The notes under the pieces were generated by a model that had not been told where the DNA came from, made no database searches, and was given only the letters and a program-made list of their open reading frames with translations. The position numbers and the translations under genes were made by a program. From the NCBI GenBank assembly GCA_009746045.1, contig RPFO01000276.1, forward strand, positions 1,052,775-1,116,774: DNA of 64,000 nt. The letters run 5' to 3'. Below are positions 10,620 through 22,100 of this stretch, piece after piece (position 1 is the first letter of the stretch; each line of letters begins with the position of its first letter). This stretch comes from Mesostigma viride. Lineage: Eukaryota; Streptophyta; Mesostigmatophyceae; Mesostigmatales; Mesostigmataceae.

Positions 10620-12650
10620 AAGCCACGAGCCACGAGCCACGAGCCACGAGGTAGCCGCATGGCTGACGGCGGAGCTCATAACTTTCACGTTTGAGCACCG
10701 AATTTAGCCGTGAATATCACTATCGCTTCGTATTTCTAAGACGCACATGCTGATATAATTTTCCGAAGCTATTACGCAATATATGACGAGCAAACGCCCC
10801 CCGACGCAACGCAGTTTGGCGGATGCGCTCGGCCATGCAAATCCGTCTGCAGCTCAGGCTGCAGCTTCGCCAGGTCCGGCAGGCAGCAGTGACACTAGTC
10901 GTGCACTGCATGGTGGTCGCCCAGCAACCTCCCGGGCTCAACGCCTCGCCCAGCCTCAGCATCGCCTGACCCTAAACGCGCCCGACAAACAGGAGGGTCT
11001 GCACGCCCCTCAGAGCCGCGCTTTAAGCCTGAACCTTTCAAGGTCGATGATTACGACTGGGACAACATGCCTCCGACCGATGCTATGACATGCATCTTCT
11101 TCGGGGACTACGCTTCGCTTTACGACCTGTGCCTCCATCTCCACGACACCAATCGCCTCCTCACCCCGAACGGCATCCGCTGGGTTAACATCCACCTGCT
11201 TTTCGGGACCACCCGCCCCGAACTCCAGCATACCCTTCTCAATTCCCTCCTCAAACGCTCCGATGGCGAGATCTGGGCTCCATCCATCTCCGCCCCCACA
11301 CTCCGTTCCATCCTGACGGAAGCCTTCCAGCAGCACGTAACTCCCCCTTGCTGCCGACATGTCAGCACTGGGCGGCACGATAGCTGCTGAACTTCCTCAC
11401 ATTTCCACCGCCGCCGCCTCCACCTCCACCGCCGTTTCCGCCTTCACTGCCGACATCAAAGCTCAGCTCACTCGACCTCGACCAACGCCTTCAAGCCACC
11501 GCCACCGCCCTTGAGAGCTTGCATGACACCGCCGGCCTCACGGCCCAGGCGGTGCAGGAAATCGCTGCCCAGCCGGCACCTGCTGGCCCGGCCAGTGATG
11601 TTCCCTCCACCTGGGCGGACTTGCTTAAGCATCATACCACCTCCACCACCTCCACCACCTCCACCATCACGGCACAACTCAAGCAACAAGCCCTCGACCT
11701 TCGCGAGGAGGCCGAGATCGACAAGCGCAGCCACAACGTCATCGTCAAGCACCTCGACCAGCCGGCAGGTGAGACCCCGACGAGCCTTCTCACGGCACTT
11801 AAGCGCGACATTCTTGCCCCCATGCAACTCACTGGTGAGCTGGACATGTCGGCTGTCCGCCTCCCCCGCGCGCGGGGTAAGGCTGGCCCGGCACCCGTGC
11901 TTCTCACCTTTTAAGTCCATGGGGGACAAGCTGGCGTTCCTTAAATGCCGCAAGAAGCTCTCGGAGACTCGCTGGACGACGACTTGACCCTGGCCCAGCA
12001 ACAGCGGCGACGCGAGCTAAGGCCGACCTACCTCCAGCTCCGGCAGCGCGCAGGGGGGAAGCCGGTGTACTGGAGGGGGGCGGTCATCCACGTCGACCAC
12101 AAGCCATGGCAGGCCCCCCCTGCCACCTCAGACTAGGGAACCTATACCAGTAGTGTAGATTAGTCAGGCCTAGCCTAGCATGTGGCCCACGCGCATGTGC
12201 GCCCATAATGGCCCCCATGGATGATGCTTTCAGTATTTAGCCGCGCCCAGCCTACAACGGGACCTCCCATGGATGATGCATTAAGAATTTAGCCATGCTA
12301 TGCCTATGCAGGGAGTTACTCTCTGCTGAGATGCCATGTGTACACCAGCTATAGCCTATAGCCACATACCTTCCACCCCATATGTCATGCAGGCCTTCTA
12401 GGCCCTCTCCTCAAGCCCCCCCTGGGTGCCTGTGCTTGATAAGGAGGCATGAACCATCATGGCGGTGCAGGTGCACCTTGTGCACCCAGAGCAGGTGATA
12501 GTTGTACATCCTCCACCTGCAGGTTGTAGCCCTGATTGTATTACAAACCCATAGATGCCCCTTTCTCAGGGCTATGTGTTACATATGCTCCCAACGGAGC
12601 TATGATTTTAATTGATTAATTCATTAATTAATTAATTAATTAATTATCAA
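10620..12650 (+). mobile_element. Copy A of the ~2.0-kb ORF1-only LINE-like element
   Basis: The copy begins with repeated CGAGCCA units at 10,620-10,650, then the conserved leader. ORF1 starts at 10,783 and its end lies near 12,136. A 3' untranslated region with the GCAGGGAGTTACTCTCTGC hairpin follows (about 12,308-12,326), and a (TTAA/ATTA)n tail closes it at about 12,610-12,648. No reverse transcriptase or endonuclease segment lies between ORF1 and the 3' region. Length and layout match copies B and D, so this is the normal form of the family rather than a random deletion. Confidence 0.8.
10783..12136 (+). pseudogene. ORF1-like RRM protein of LINE copy A (frameshifted)
   Basis: The frame starts MTSKRPPTQRSLADALGH and passes through an Ala/Pro-rich N-terminus. 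A middle segment has the conserved GEIWAPSISAPTLRSILTEA (seen in another frame near 11,265-11,330). A coiled segment with LKQQALDLREEAEIDKRS follows (about 11,670-11,730), then an RRM-like core (NVIVKHLD ... LTGELDMSAVRLPRARGK, to about 11,880). The C-terminal domain is DDLTLAQQQRRRELRPTYLQ ... YWRGAVIHVDHKPW. The order (coiled coil, RRM-like, C-terminal RNA-binding domain) is that of L1-type ORF1 proteins. At least two frameshifts prevent a single protein. Confidence 0.75.
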
Positions 12651-13354
12651 CATCGCTCCGTTGGGAGTCAATGTAGCGCATATCCCTGAGAAGGGGCATA
12701 TGGCTTTTAATACATCCTAGGCTACTTCATGCAAGGGTGGGAATGTAAGCTACCCTTGCTCTAGGCAGTGCACCAGGGCACCTGCACCCTCATGGTCTAT
12801 CACGCTATGCCCGGGTAAGGGGGGGAGCATGCCTGTGAGGGAGGAAGATCAGCATGGCTATACAAGAGCTAGGACATGGCTTCTCGACAGAGAGCATCTC
12901 TCTGCATGGCATAGCATGGCTAAATTCTTAATGCAACATCCATGGGGGGGTCCCATTATAGGCATGGCTTGGCTAAACATAGCCAGGGCGTAGCATGGCT
13001 GTACTAGGCTATGGCTCATTAATTGTGCTTGGCTAAATTCTGAAGGCATCATCCATGGGGGCAATTATGGGCGCACATGCGCGTGGGCCACAAGCTAGGC
13101 TAAGCCTGACTAATCTACACTACTGGTATATATTATTCCCTAGTCTGAGGTGGCAGGTGAGGTGCCTGCATGCCAGGGCTTGTGGTCAACGTGGATGACC
13201 GCCCCCCTCCAGTATACCGGCTTCCCCCCTGCGCTCTGCCGGAGCTGAAGGTAGGTCGGCCATAGCTCGCGTCGCCGCTGTTGCTGGGCCAGGGTCAAGT
13301 CGTCCGGTCCAGCGTGAACTAAGCGAGACCCCGAGAGCTTCTTGTGGCATTTAA

Positions 13355-15075
13355 CCCTTAAACTGTACTGAGTCCGTTTTCGTGGCGCCAGTTGAACTCG
13401 CGCCACTCTAACGGACTGAGTTTGTGGCAGAACCAGGCGCCGCGCCAAAAATAATTTAACGGTCAAACCTGGGGGGATCGAAAGATCTAGACGTAAGCTA
13501 TGCCTGGCACTATTCAGACCGTACTTTGGACAATTGGCCAGGGAGATATGCTTGAGCAAAGTTAGGGGGGTACCATGGTCTAACGGGACCGACGTGCATG
13601 AAAAATATTGACGCGCACGGCTATGGCGGTGCACACAACTGACTGGTACGCGAGAATGGCTCGACATAACGGACTCAAATTTTGTAGTCATGATTTTAAA
13701 GTCATAAAAACGTTATGACCCTAGCCATGGAACTTTTGAAGATGCGTAGATGGGTCTCGGGGTGCTGGTAGGCGCAGCAAATCATGTTAGCGGCCAGGCG
13801 GTGACAGTGCGAGTGCTGCATGTTGCTAGGCGGAAATTTTCGAGATATTTGCGCATGGATAAACGTTTGACGTTGTTACCAACCAGATTTGCTAGAACTG
13901 GCAGCCAGGAAAGGCTCGAGGCTACGTCCATGAATCGGGCGTGCTGGCTCCCGCAGGAAAGGTAATCTGCTGTTCCGACCTGGTACGTTCTAGCCTCCTA
14001 CCGTGTTCCGTTAACCGTATCTGGTTGTATTATCGTTTATAACTAATATCAGGGTTATAACCGAGGGCTTGTGATCGTCATTTTGTTGTTTTGCTGCCTC
14101 TATGTAAGCATCGGCTTGTCATGGTTGTGGAATACCATCAGGTCAAGCAGATTGTGGACCATGTTTGGTCGCTGTTAGCTGAGGCTGCAACGGAAATAGC
14201 GTGATAACGGTTGGTATTGGTTAGTAGTATGGTAACGTTGATTACCCAATGCTTTTCCTGGCTCAAACAGCCCGAGACAAGTTCTTTTCTGACCAGTTTC
14301 AGGCATGGCTTCTTGTTTTGCTGGCCAACGCCTGACCTTCTTATATTGCATCCATTGCATGTGACAAACATGGAGATACCCAATACCTGTTTGCATGGAA
14401 GCATTACCAACTTGTTCCTTTTGTTTTCTTCATTGTTGCAAAGAACGTGGAGGTGTTTTGTCATTCATTTGGTGCGTTAGTGATGTAGCTCCTTGCCAGC
14501 CCTTTGACGCGTGCTTGAGGCCTTGATATGAGCCTTTCACCTATTGTTTAGCATGGTCTTGTGTCTTATATGCTGGGCATGATGTTTGCATTGCTTTTGT
14601 TGCCATCTAGTTGTTGTTTTGTGCCACTTTGGGATAGTAAACCTATGCGGTAGTGCTAGCAACCGTCCCAAAATAACTTGCACCGTTATAACGGCCTGAG
14701 CTATTTTGGGCTGTTTGCTAGCTAGCCTGTGCAGTTCTGTGGCATTTCATGTTTTGAATGCATTGATGGCATGCCTATGATTATGATAAACTGCCTTTAA
14801 AAGGCCAGGGCCAACTGATTTGTGTAAATGGTCGATAATGCATTATATATGTCTCCAACCCCACGTGCACTGTACCCCCCTGGGGGGGGCGCTATTTATA
14901 GCTCATGTGGGGCATGCATATATGACCAACCACATGTCCCCAGTGTTATTTGATGTATAAGCATGCTTCCTTCCAAGGGTGGGCCAGAAAATATTATTTG
15001 GCTAGATACTCTCGTACTTACAAAGATACCCCAACTCAGTCCGTTACGGTGGTTCCAGTTCAGACAGTTGAAGGG
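13355..15075. mobile_element. piggyBac-like TTAA element (1,721 bp, non-autonomous)
   Basis: The target TTAA is duplicated at 13,351-13,354 and 15,076-15,079. The ends are CCCTTAAACTGTACTGA and, complemented from the right, CCCTTCAACTGTCTGAA, an imperfect inverted repeat of about 13 bp starting CCCTT as in piggyBac superfamily ends. Subterminal ACTGAGTCCGTT and its complement lie within each end. Copy A carries the empty site (CATTTAAGGAACGCC at about 11,934-11,948, complemented) with a single TTAA, so the boundaries are exact. No open frame inside resembles a transposase, so mobilisation would need one in trans. Confidence 0.88.
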
Positions 15076-15079
15076 TTAA

Positions 15080-15690
15080 GGAACGCCAGCTTGTCCGCCA
15101 TGTACTTATATAAAGGATCCTTATATAAAGGAGGAGCACGGGTGCCGGGCCAGCCTTCAGTTACCCCGCGCGCGGGGGAGGCGGACAGCCGACATCCGCA
15201 GCTCACCAGTGAGTTGCATGGGGGCAAGAATGTCGCGCTTAAATGCCGTGAGAAGGCACGTCGAGGTCTCACCTGCCGGCTGGTCGAAGTGCTTGACGAT
15301 GACATTGTGGCTGCGCTGGGCGATGTCGGCCTCCTCGCGAAGGTCGAGGGCTTGTTGCTTGAGTTGTGCCGCGATGGTGGAGGTGGTGGAGGTGATGTGA
15401 TGCTTAAGCAAGTCCGCCCAGGTGGAGGGAGCATCACCGGCCGGGTCAGCACTGAGATGCCGGCTAGGCAGCGATGTCCTTCACCGCCTGGGCGGTGAGG
15501 CCGGCGGTGTCATGCAAGCACTCAAAGGCCGCGGTGGCGGTGGCTTGAAGGCGCTGGTCGAGGTCGAGGAGCTGGGCTTTGATGTCGGCAGTGGAGGCGG
15601 AATGGCAGTGCATGGAGGTGGAGGCGGCGGTGGTGGAAAGGTGAGGAAGTTCACTAGCCAGCGTGCCGCCCATTGCTGCCACATCGGCGG
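15080..15690 (-). pseudogene. ORF1 central and RRM-like part of LINE copy B (frameshifted)
   Basis: Readable in alternating minus frames: DIKAQLLDLDQRLQATATAA and LHDTAGLTAQAVKDIAA (15,464-15,600), then WADLLKHHITSTTSTIAAQL, LREEADIAQRSHNVIVKHFD and LTGELRMSAVRLPRARG (15,157-15,411). These match copies A, C and D. The interruption of frame near 15,460 and the transposon at 15,076 disable it. Confidence 0.65.
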
Positions 15691-16283
15691 CAAGGGGGGT
15701 CACGTGCATGCTGCTGGAAGGCTTCCGTGAGGATGGAACGGAGTGTGGGGGCGGAGATGGATGGAGCCCAGATCTCGCCATCAGAGCGCATGAGAAGGGA
15801 GTTGAGGATGGCGTGCTGGAGGAAGGGGCGGTACGTTGCACCCGAACAGAACGCTGGTGTTGTGCCACCAGGTGCCGTACGTCCGAGCAGATGAGGCGGT
15901 CGATGCTGACAGTGGAGATGGAGGCACAGGTCGTAAAGCGAGGCGTAGTCCCCGTAGAAGATGCAACGCAGGGCCGTTGCCGGGGACATGTTGGTCCAGT
16001 CGTGATCATCGACCTTGAAAGGTTCAGGCTTAAAGCGCGGCTCTGAGGGGCGTGCAGACCCTCCTGTTTTGTCGGCGGAGCGGGTGGCAGCGTTTATAGG
16101 GTCAGGCGATGCAGATGGCGAGGCAGTAAGCCCGAGAGGGTTCTGGGCGACCACCAGTGCGCGACTAGTGTCACCGCTGCCTGCCGGACCTGAGGGCGAA
16201 GCTGCAGCCGGAGCTGCAGACGGATTTTCATGGCCGAGCGCATCCGCCAAACTGCGTTGCGTCAAGGAGCGTTTGCTCGTCAT
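15654..16283 (-). CDS. ORF1-like protein of LINE copy B, N-terminal part
   Basis: Open frame of 209 codons from MTSKRSLTQRSLADALGHEN. It has an Ala/Pro/Ser-rich disordered N-terminus (residues 1-70). A segment FKVDDHDWTNMSPATALRC follows, then YASLYDLCLHL and GEIWAPSISAPTLRSILTEA (about residues 165-185), which are conserved in copies A and D. It stops at 15,654. The homologous protein continues in another frame (about 15,157-15,690) with the coiled-coil and RRM-like portions. This is the best preserved N-terminus of the family. Probably a pseudogene, because the rest is frameshifted and interrupted by the TTAA element. Confidence 0.65.
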   Translation of the reverse strand: MTSKRSLTQRSLADALGHENPSAAPAAASPSGPAGSGDTSRALVVAQNPLGLTASPSASPDPINAATRSADKTGGSARPSEPRFKPEPFKVDDHDWTNMSPATALRCIFYGDYASLYDLCLHLHCQHRPPHLLGRTAPGGTTPAFCSGATYRPFLQHAILNSLLMRSDGEIWAPSISAPTLRSILTEAFQQHARDPPCRRCGSNGRHAG

Positions 16284-16429
16284 ATATTGCGTAATAGCTT
16301 CGGAAAATTATATCAGCATGTGCGTCTTAGAAAGACGAAGCGATAGTGATGTTCACAGCTGAATTCGGGGCTCAAACGTTAAAGTTATGAGCTCCGCCGT
16401 CAGCCATGGCTACCTCCTGGCTCGTGGTT

Positions 16430-16640
16430 CGAGTGAGTTAAGGATTGAATGTGATTAATTAATTAATCAATTAGGAACATAACTCCGTTGGGAGTATCTG
16501 TAGCACATAGCCCAGAGAAGGGGCATATATGGCCTATAATGCATTCTAAGCTACTTCCTGCAAGCCTGGGTGGGAATGTATTGAATGTGATGAGTTAAGG
16601 ATTGAAAGTGAATTAATTAATTAATCCGGCTCTGGTTAGC
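16430..16640 (-). mobile_element. Short 3'-end fragment of the ORF1-only LINE between TTAA runs
   Basis: A minus-strand fragment (AACTCCGTTGGGAGT, then GAGAAGGGGCATAT) is bounded by TTAATTAATTAATC-type runs at about 16,455-16,470 and 16,609-16,626. The sequence GGATTGAAWGTGA occurs on both sides (about 16,441 and 16,599), possibly a target duplication. Confidence 0.6.
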
Positions 16641-16896
16641 GTTGGCTTTGTTTATTCTTTGTTTCTTGGGTGCCTTCACTTAGCTGATGTAAGTAATTCT
16701 TTTTTAAAAATATGTATCGGATTGATTTCTTCAGGGTTCTTCTATTTTTGGGGGTTTTCCTTCTGTGGCATGCCAATCTCACCTCCGTAATTTATAATTC
16801 TCAATGAATATATATCGGACTGCGGCTGCATGCACGTCTCATCGATGTGTAGGACTGCAGCTGCATGCATGTGTGACCGGCCAGTGTACATTTAAA

Positions 16897-18372
16897 GTGA
16901 GACAACTATTCCTGGACGCATCATGCCTGGCAGTGACCGCATGAATCGCCCCAAGCTCCAACGCTACTACGCCCTCGGCTCCCTCCTTGGACGCTCCGAA
17001 ACCGCGATCTGGACTCCCCCACCGCCCCCCCCACCTTCCCCACCGAAGCCACCATCCGCACCCTCCTTAAGGAAGCTTTCGAGTGCTCAACACGTGACCC
17101 CCCTTGCCGCAGATGTGGCGGCAATTGGAGGCACGCTGGCTGCTGAGCTTCCCGCCATCCCCACCGCCACCGCCACCCTCCTCGCCTCCCCCCCCCCCCC
17201 CCCTCCGCCTCCACTGACTCCATCACCGCCCAGCTCCGCGACATCGACCAGCGCCTCAAGGATAATGCAATCGCTATCGAGGTCTTGCAGAACACCGCAG
17301 GCCTCACCGCCCAGGCAGTGCAGGACATTGCCGCCAAGCCAGCCCCTGCTGGCCTGGCTGGCGATGCTCCTCCTATCACGACCTGGGCGGACATGCTTAA
17401 GCAACATACCACCTCCACCAACTCCGCCGTCGCAGCCCAGCTCCAGCGGCAGACGCTTGACCTCCGCGAGGAGGCCGAGCTCGCCAAGCGCAGCCTCAAC
17501 GCCATACTCAGGAACTTCGACATGGAAGAAGGTGAGAATTCCGAGAAGCTTGCACGTGCGTTTGAGAGCAAAATCCTTGCACGCATGGGCCTTCTTGGTG
17601 AGATCAAGCTGACCGCCCACCGCCTCCCCCGCGCGCGGGGTAAGGCAGGGGCGCCTCCGCTTCTTCTCATCTTTGAGAGCCCAGCGGACAAGATTTCGTT
17701 TCTCACAGAGACGCCGCAAGCGGCTCGAGAAGACTCACTTCACCGTGGACGACGACTTGACCCTGGCGCAGCAACAACGGCGATGGGAGCTATGGCCGAC
17801 CTACCTCCAGCTCCGGCAGACCAAGGCGGGCCAGCCGGTGTACTGGAAGGGGGCGGCCATCTACGTCGGCCACAAGCCCTGGCACGCGACCCCCTCGACC
17901 ACCGCGGCCCCAGCCACCCCAGCAGCCCCAGCCTAGGGGAATACAGCAGCAGTGGTGTAGAATAGTTACAGTGGCCTTGTACATGCCCGCCTACAACAGG
18001 CACTATACCAGCTGAGGCCTAGCATTTTTAGTCATTTACATGTGTGCCTATGATGAGCCACCCTCCAGATGATGCCTGGCTTTATTGTATTATGCTGTGC
18101 CCATGCAGGGAGTCACTCTCTGCTGAGAAGCCATGCCCTAGCTCTTGTATAGCTATGATGATACTCCCCCACATGACATGCTCCCCCTTAGCTGGGCATA
18201 GCGTGATCGATGAGGGTGCAGGTGCCTTGGGGCACCTAGAGCAAGGGTAGCTTACATTCCCATCCTTGCATGAAGTAGCCCAGAATGTATTAAAAGCCAT
18301 ATGCCCCTTCTCAGGGATATGTGCTACAGATACTCCCCAGGGGGTTATGTTTCTAATTAATTAATTAATAAA
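16897..18372 (+). mobile_element. Copy C of the ORF1-only LINE (5'-truncated)
   Basis: After a GTGAGACAAC junction (about 16,897-16,906), which also occurs at other element starts (43,045 and 54,295), the copy begins inside ORF1 and runs through the 3' untranslated region. The GCAGGGAGTCACTCTCTGC hairpin is at about 18,106-18,124 and the (TTAA)n tail at about 18,354-18,371. The leader and N-terminus of ORF1 are missing, as expected for 5'-truncated reverse transcription. Confidence 0.75.
17285..17936 (+). pseudogene. ORF1 RRM-like and C-terminal domains, LINE copy C
   Basis: The frame from 17,285 reads NTAGLTAQAVQDIAAKPAPA, then LDLREEAELAKRSLNAILRN and GLLGEIKLTAHRLPRARGKA, then PPLLLIFESPADKISFL. 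A one-frame shift near 17,700 then leads into RRRKRLEKTHFTVDDDLTLA and QPVYWKGAAIYVGHKPWHA, ending at about 17,936. This is the clearest view of the RRM-like core joined to the C-terminal domain. One frameshift separates them. Confidence 0.7.
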
Positions 18373-19158
18373 TCATGCCTGGCGATATTCAGTACAAGTA
18401 AACGATTAATATTATGGATCACAGCGTGTATGGATGGCGCCTGCATCAAGCGAACAAAGGAGCCCTAGAGTGGCCTTGGTGCAGTCCCACCTAGAGCTGA
18501 CACACGCTCTTCCGAGCTAACTGCATTGATCATTGAATGTAGGCGCATGTAGCGCATCGAGTTCCAGCATATCCAACAGAAGCAAATTGAGTCGGCCGGG
18601 GTCAGTTATACTGTGGTCAATCGTCTCCATATTCATCCCTCACTCCACCCATGACTATTCATCCCGAGCAGCACTTGGCCATCCCCAGGAATCAAAAGCC
18701 AAGAGGCCGCACATGCAGCTGTCAACACCATCACTGGTACAAGCATGTGATACAAAAATACTACACGCCCAATGATTGCACTACCAGTAGCGGTGCCATC
18801 TTGAGCAATGTCTCGCACTCGGTGCTGGCTCTGCTCTTGCTGTGCGCACTCTTTGACCCAAATGGGGGGGCTGTCCCTTCGACAAAGGTGCCCAGGATCG
18901 ACGAGTCTGTGAGTTGCACTGCATGCACGGTAGGGGCACTCTCTTTACCCGACCTCAGCTCTGGTAGAACATGAACACATACCGCCAACAACACTGCCCT
19001 GGGCTTATCTTTCATGTTTCTAAATGGAAACCTGATTCTGCACTAAACTGACATGGCTGGCACCCAGCTTGCCGACCACTGCGGCAGGTGTCATGAGGCA
19101 AGCCCAGGCACAACCGTACACGGAGGAGGGTCACTGATCCACTCCTTTATCGCATATG
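18373..19158. other. Intergenic region downstream of the transporter gene
   Basis: No credible gene is seen. This is the 3' flank of the minus-strand transporter gene, whose stop codon is at 19,159-19,161, and presumably holds its 3' untranslated region. Frames here are short and lack codon bias. Confidence 0.6.
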
Positions 19159-22100
19159 CTAGGACACATATGTCTCTTCTTCTGAATCATCCGACCACTT
19201 TGCCTCCTCCAAAGGCGCTGGCTTGGTGGGTGAAGGCGCCCCAGCGGCCGTCCCTATACTTGCCGGTGTCTCCACGGGGGTCACCGCAGGTGGTGCGACC
19301 GCCGGCCCTTTTTTGCTCTCCTTTTTGCTGTCATTTTTGCTGTCCTCCTTGGCAGCCCGGCTCTCCTCCGCCTCCGCTTGCTTTGTTTGCTTCATCGACA
19401 CTGCCAGTTGCTGTTTTGACGCGGACGCTTGGTGCTGCCCCCCTGATGGGTCCGCGCTGTGCGCCTCCTTCTCCTCCTTTGAGAGCAGCGACTGCGCCGC
19501 GCCCTTGCCCGTGCGGCTGTTGCCCACCTCCTCCCCATCCTCCATCTCGTACTCGTCGTCGTCGTCGTCATCGTACTCCCCAATCGTGAACCGCTCGTCG
19601 CCGTTCTCGTCCTTCCCCCGCTTCTTCTTGATCAGACCACCTGTCTTCTTGATGAGCCGCTTGGTGCGCGCGACCAGGCCCTTCTCGCTGCCGCCCTCCA
19701 TGTCCTTGAGCTCCCGCATCTCCCGCCCGGCGCCACCTGTCATCACCAGCTGCAACGCGTTGCCGCCCGCCGCACCGTCCGCATTGTGCACGCTGATGTC
19801 CAACCCATCCATCGCGGAGACGGAGACGTCGTCTGGAAACTCTTCCCCGAGCTCCTGGTACCGCCCCGTGCGCGCGGCCTTGGGCGTGGCCACGCACCCG
19901 CTCTTCGCACGCATGTAGTTGAGCCAGTTGTACCTGCAGGGAGCGGCCGGGGGGGGGGAGCAGGGATGGAACGTGGAAGCAAGTTGGTTGGGAATGTAGC
20001 GTAGGGGCGTCAGCAACCACCACGAGTGAAGGATGACGGAGAGTACCTGATCGTCTGATTAGAATTAAAGTACCAAGTGGTTGATTGATTACTCGTGCAC
20101 GTACCCGACGGACCATGCTACTACTAACATACCCTATCATGAACGTAGCCGATAAACTGCATCATACCCGCTCCATTACTATTTGCATGAGACATCCACT
20201 CCCCTTGCTCTGCTTGAATACCCATTACGTATCATGTAGATGCTCTTCTTGTTTATCGATGCGTGCATACCCATTACGAACGTGCGCAGTTGACCCTATC
20301 GTACCCGGTCAGGTAGTTACAATGTTACGACACGTACCCGCTCAAGCATTTACTAGTTACGGCACGCACCCGCCCACATCGTTATTGATTACCAATCTCC
20401 GTCACGTACCCGATGATCCCCACCATTGCGCACACCAGGCCCGCCATCTGCCAGAGGGCGATCGGCTCGTTGAACGCGGCTGCCAGGATCAGGGGCATAT
20501 CGATGGTGGCGCGTTGGGGGGGGGGGGGGGCAAGGGGCATCGGGGGACAGGCACGCACGCGGGAACAATGTCACCGACGGGAGAAACAAGAGTTGATGTG
20601 CTGTGAATAGCCGGGTGGGAGGATGTAAGCCCCGCTAGTCCACAACATGCCAGCAACTGGGGGACGCCGCTGATGACCACCCTGCCATCACGTTGGTACA
20701 CCCTGTCATCCCGTTTCATGGCTGCGCTGCCTTCGATACGTGGGAACCCATGACCCCTTGCTCCCACACGGCACGCGAGGTTGCGCACATCAGTGCCCCC
20801 ACGCCCTCCCCACCCTTGGTAAACAAAGCCAGCTCCCTTCCCTATATGCCCGAGCTACTTAACAGCTAGGTACGTCGATGGGGCAATGCCATGGGAGTGT
20901 GCTACCCTCGCTGCCCCCCAGAGTGTGACCCAGGAGACTGGCGAGGAGCAGACGCACCAGGCATGCACGCGCGCACCAGGCCATCAGACCATCCGGCACC
21001 ATGAGTGGCCGTGGGGCACAGGACTCTGACAGTGCCAGTGATGATGCCCTGACGACGCCACAAAGGCAAACAATGCTGGCCACGGGCATGCGATGGCCTG
21101 GGTGGCATCATCTTTTGTGCCGCACACGCACACAGGCACGCGGTGGTGCAGAACGATAAAGGGGCTTGCTTATTGCCCATACGGCCCGGTACACCGAACA
21201 AAAGCACCCGCCGCTATGATGACATTACATGGAAGTGTGTCAGACATGACATCACCATGGTGTGTCAGACATGACATCACCATGGGATCAACCATGCTGG
21301 CGGCAGACACCAGCTTGAGGATGACATTGTACTAGTATGGAAATGTGAAATATTATGCTAGCATACTATGAACTTCGACTCACCGGTGGTGGCGGCGAAC
21401 ACCAGCACCAGCTTGAGGATGCCTGCCACGTTGAGCGTCAGCGCGGACGAGAAGTCTGGAGGAGGGATTGGGAGGGGACGACACACGTGGGCGGACCAGG
21501 GGCGACGCCGCAGACATGAAGGAGGCGGCCAGGTGTCCACGTGGCCATGTGGCACGACGCAAGCCGGTGCGCACACGAGATTGCACAAGAAGGCACGCAA
21601 TCGATGGCAAGGGGGTGACCGACGAAACAGGTGGGTGCGGGCGTGGGTCGCTGATGGTGTGATGGCGAAAAGGGGCAAGGTCTGCGGTACTGGTGCGGTT
21701 GCACAGGTCACGTACTACTAGCGAACAAATTTTCAATTGGCCAGAAGCAGGCCGCAACAAGGCAAGCCCAAAGGCCAGCATCCCCAACTCAAACAGCATG
21801 CGCAAACCGATATGGGACACGATAAAGTCCAAGCCTGCACTCAGGCTGGGCTAGGCATGCGGCATGCGCCGGGACAGCACTGCCCGCAAACACACACGGC
21901 TCGTGGCACCGTCTGGGCACTGGGAGCCGTCGCTCTAACACCCCAGGGCTGCCACCCATACCAGCGCAGGGATGAGGATGACACACTATGCTAGCGGCAC
22001 GTACTGATGATGACAAACTCGACGAGGTTGAGGCCGAAGGCAAGGCTTCCGGATGCCAGTACGAGGATGCCCGTCGTCTTCCACTTGACCGTGTGCCAGC

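Larger units (their letters stand above)
12650..16430 (-). mobile_element. Copy B of the ORF1-only LINE-like element, split by a piggyBac-like insertion
   Basis: The minus-strand copy has its 3' end abutting the tail of copy A at 12,650 and its leader at 16,310-16,430. Removing the insertion at 13,355-15,079 (element plus one TTAA) leaves about 2.06 kb, the family length. Its 3' half (12,650-13,350) holds the untranslated region and ORF1 C-terminus, and 15,080-16,283 holds the rest of ORF1. Copies A and B form a head-out, tail-to-tail pair around a TTAA-rich joint. Confidence 0.8.

Noticed and set aside
16923-17612. 229-codon Pro/Ser-rich plus frame in LINE copy C
   Set aside because: Wrong frame of ORF1; the frame from 17,285 carries the motifs conserved in the other copies.
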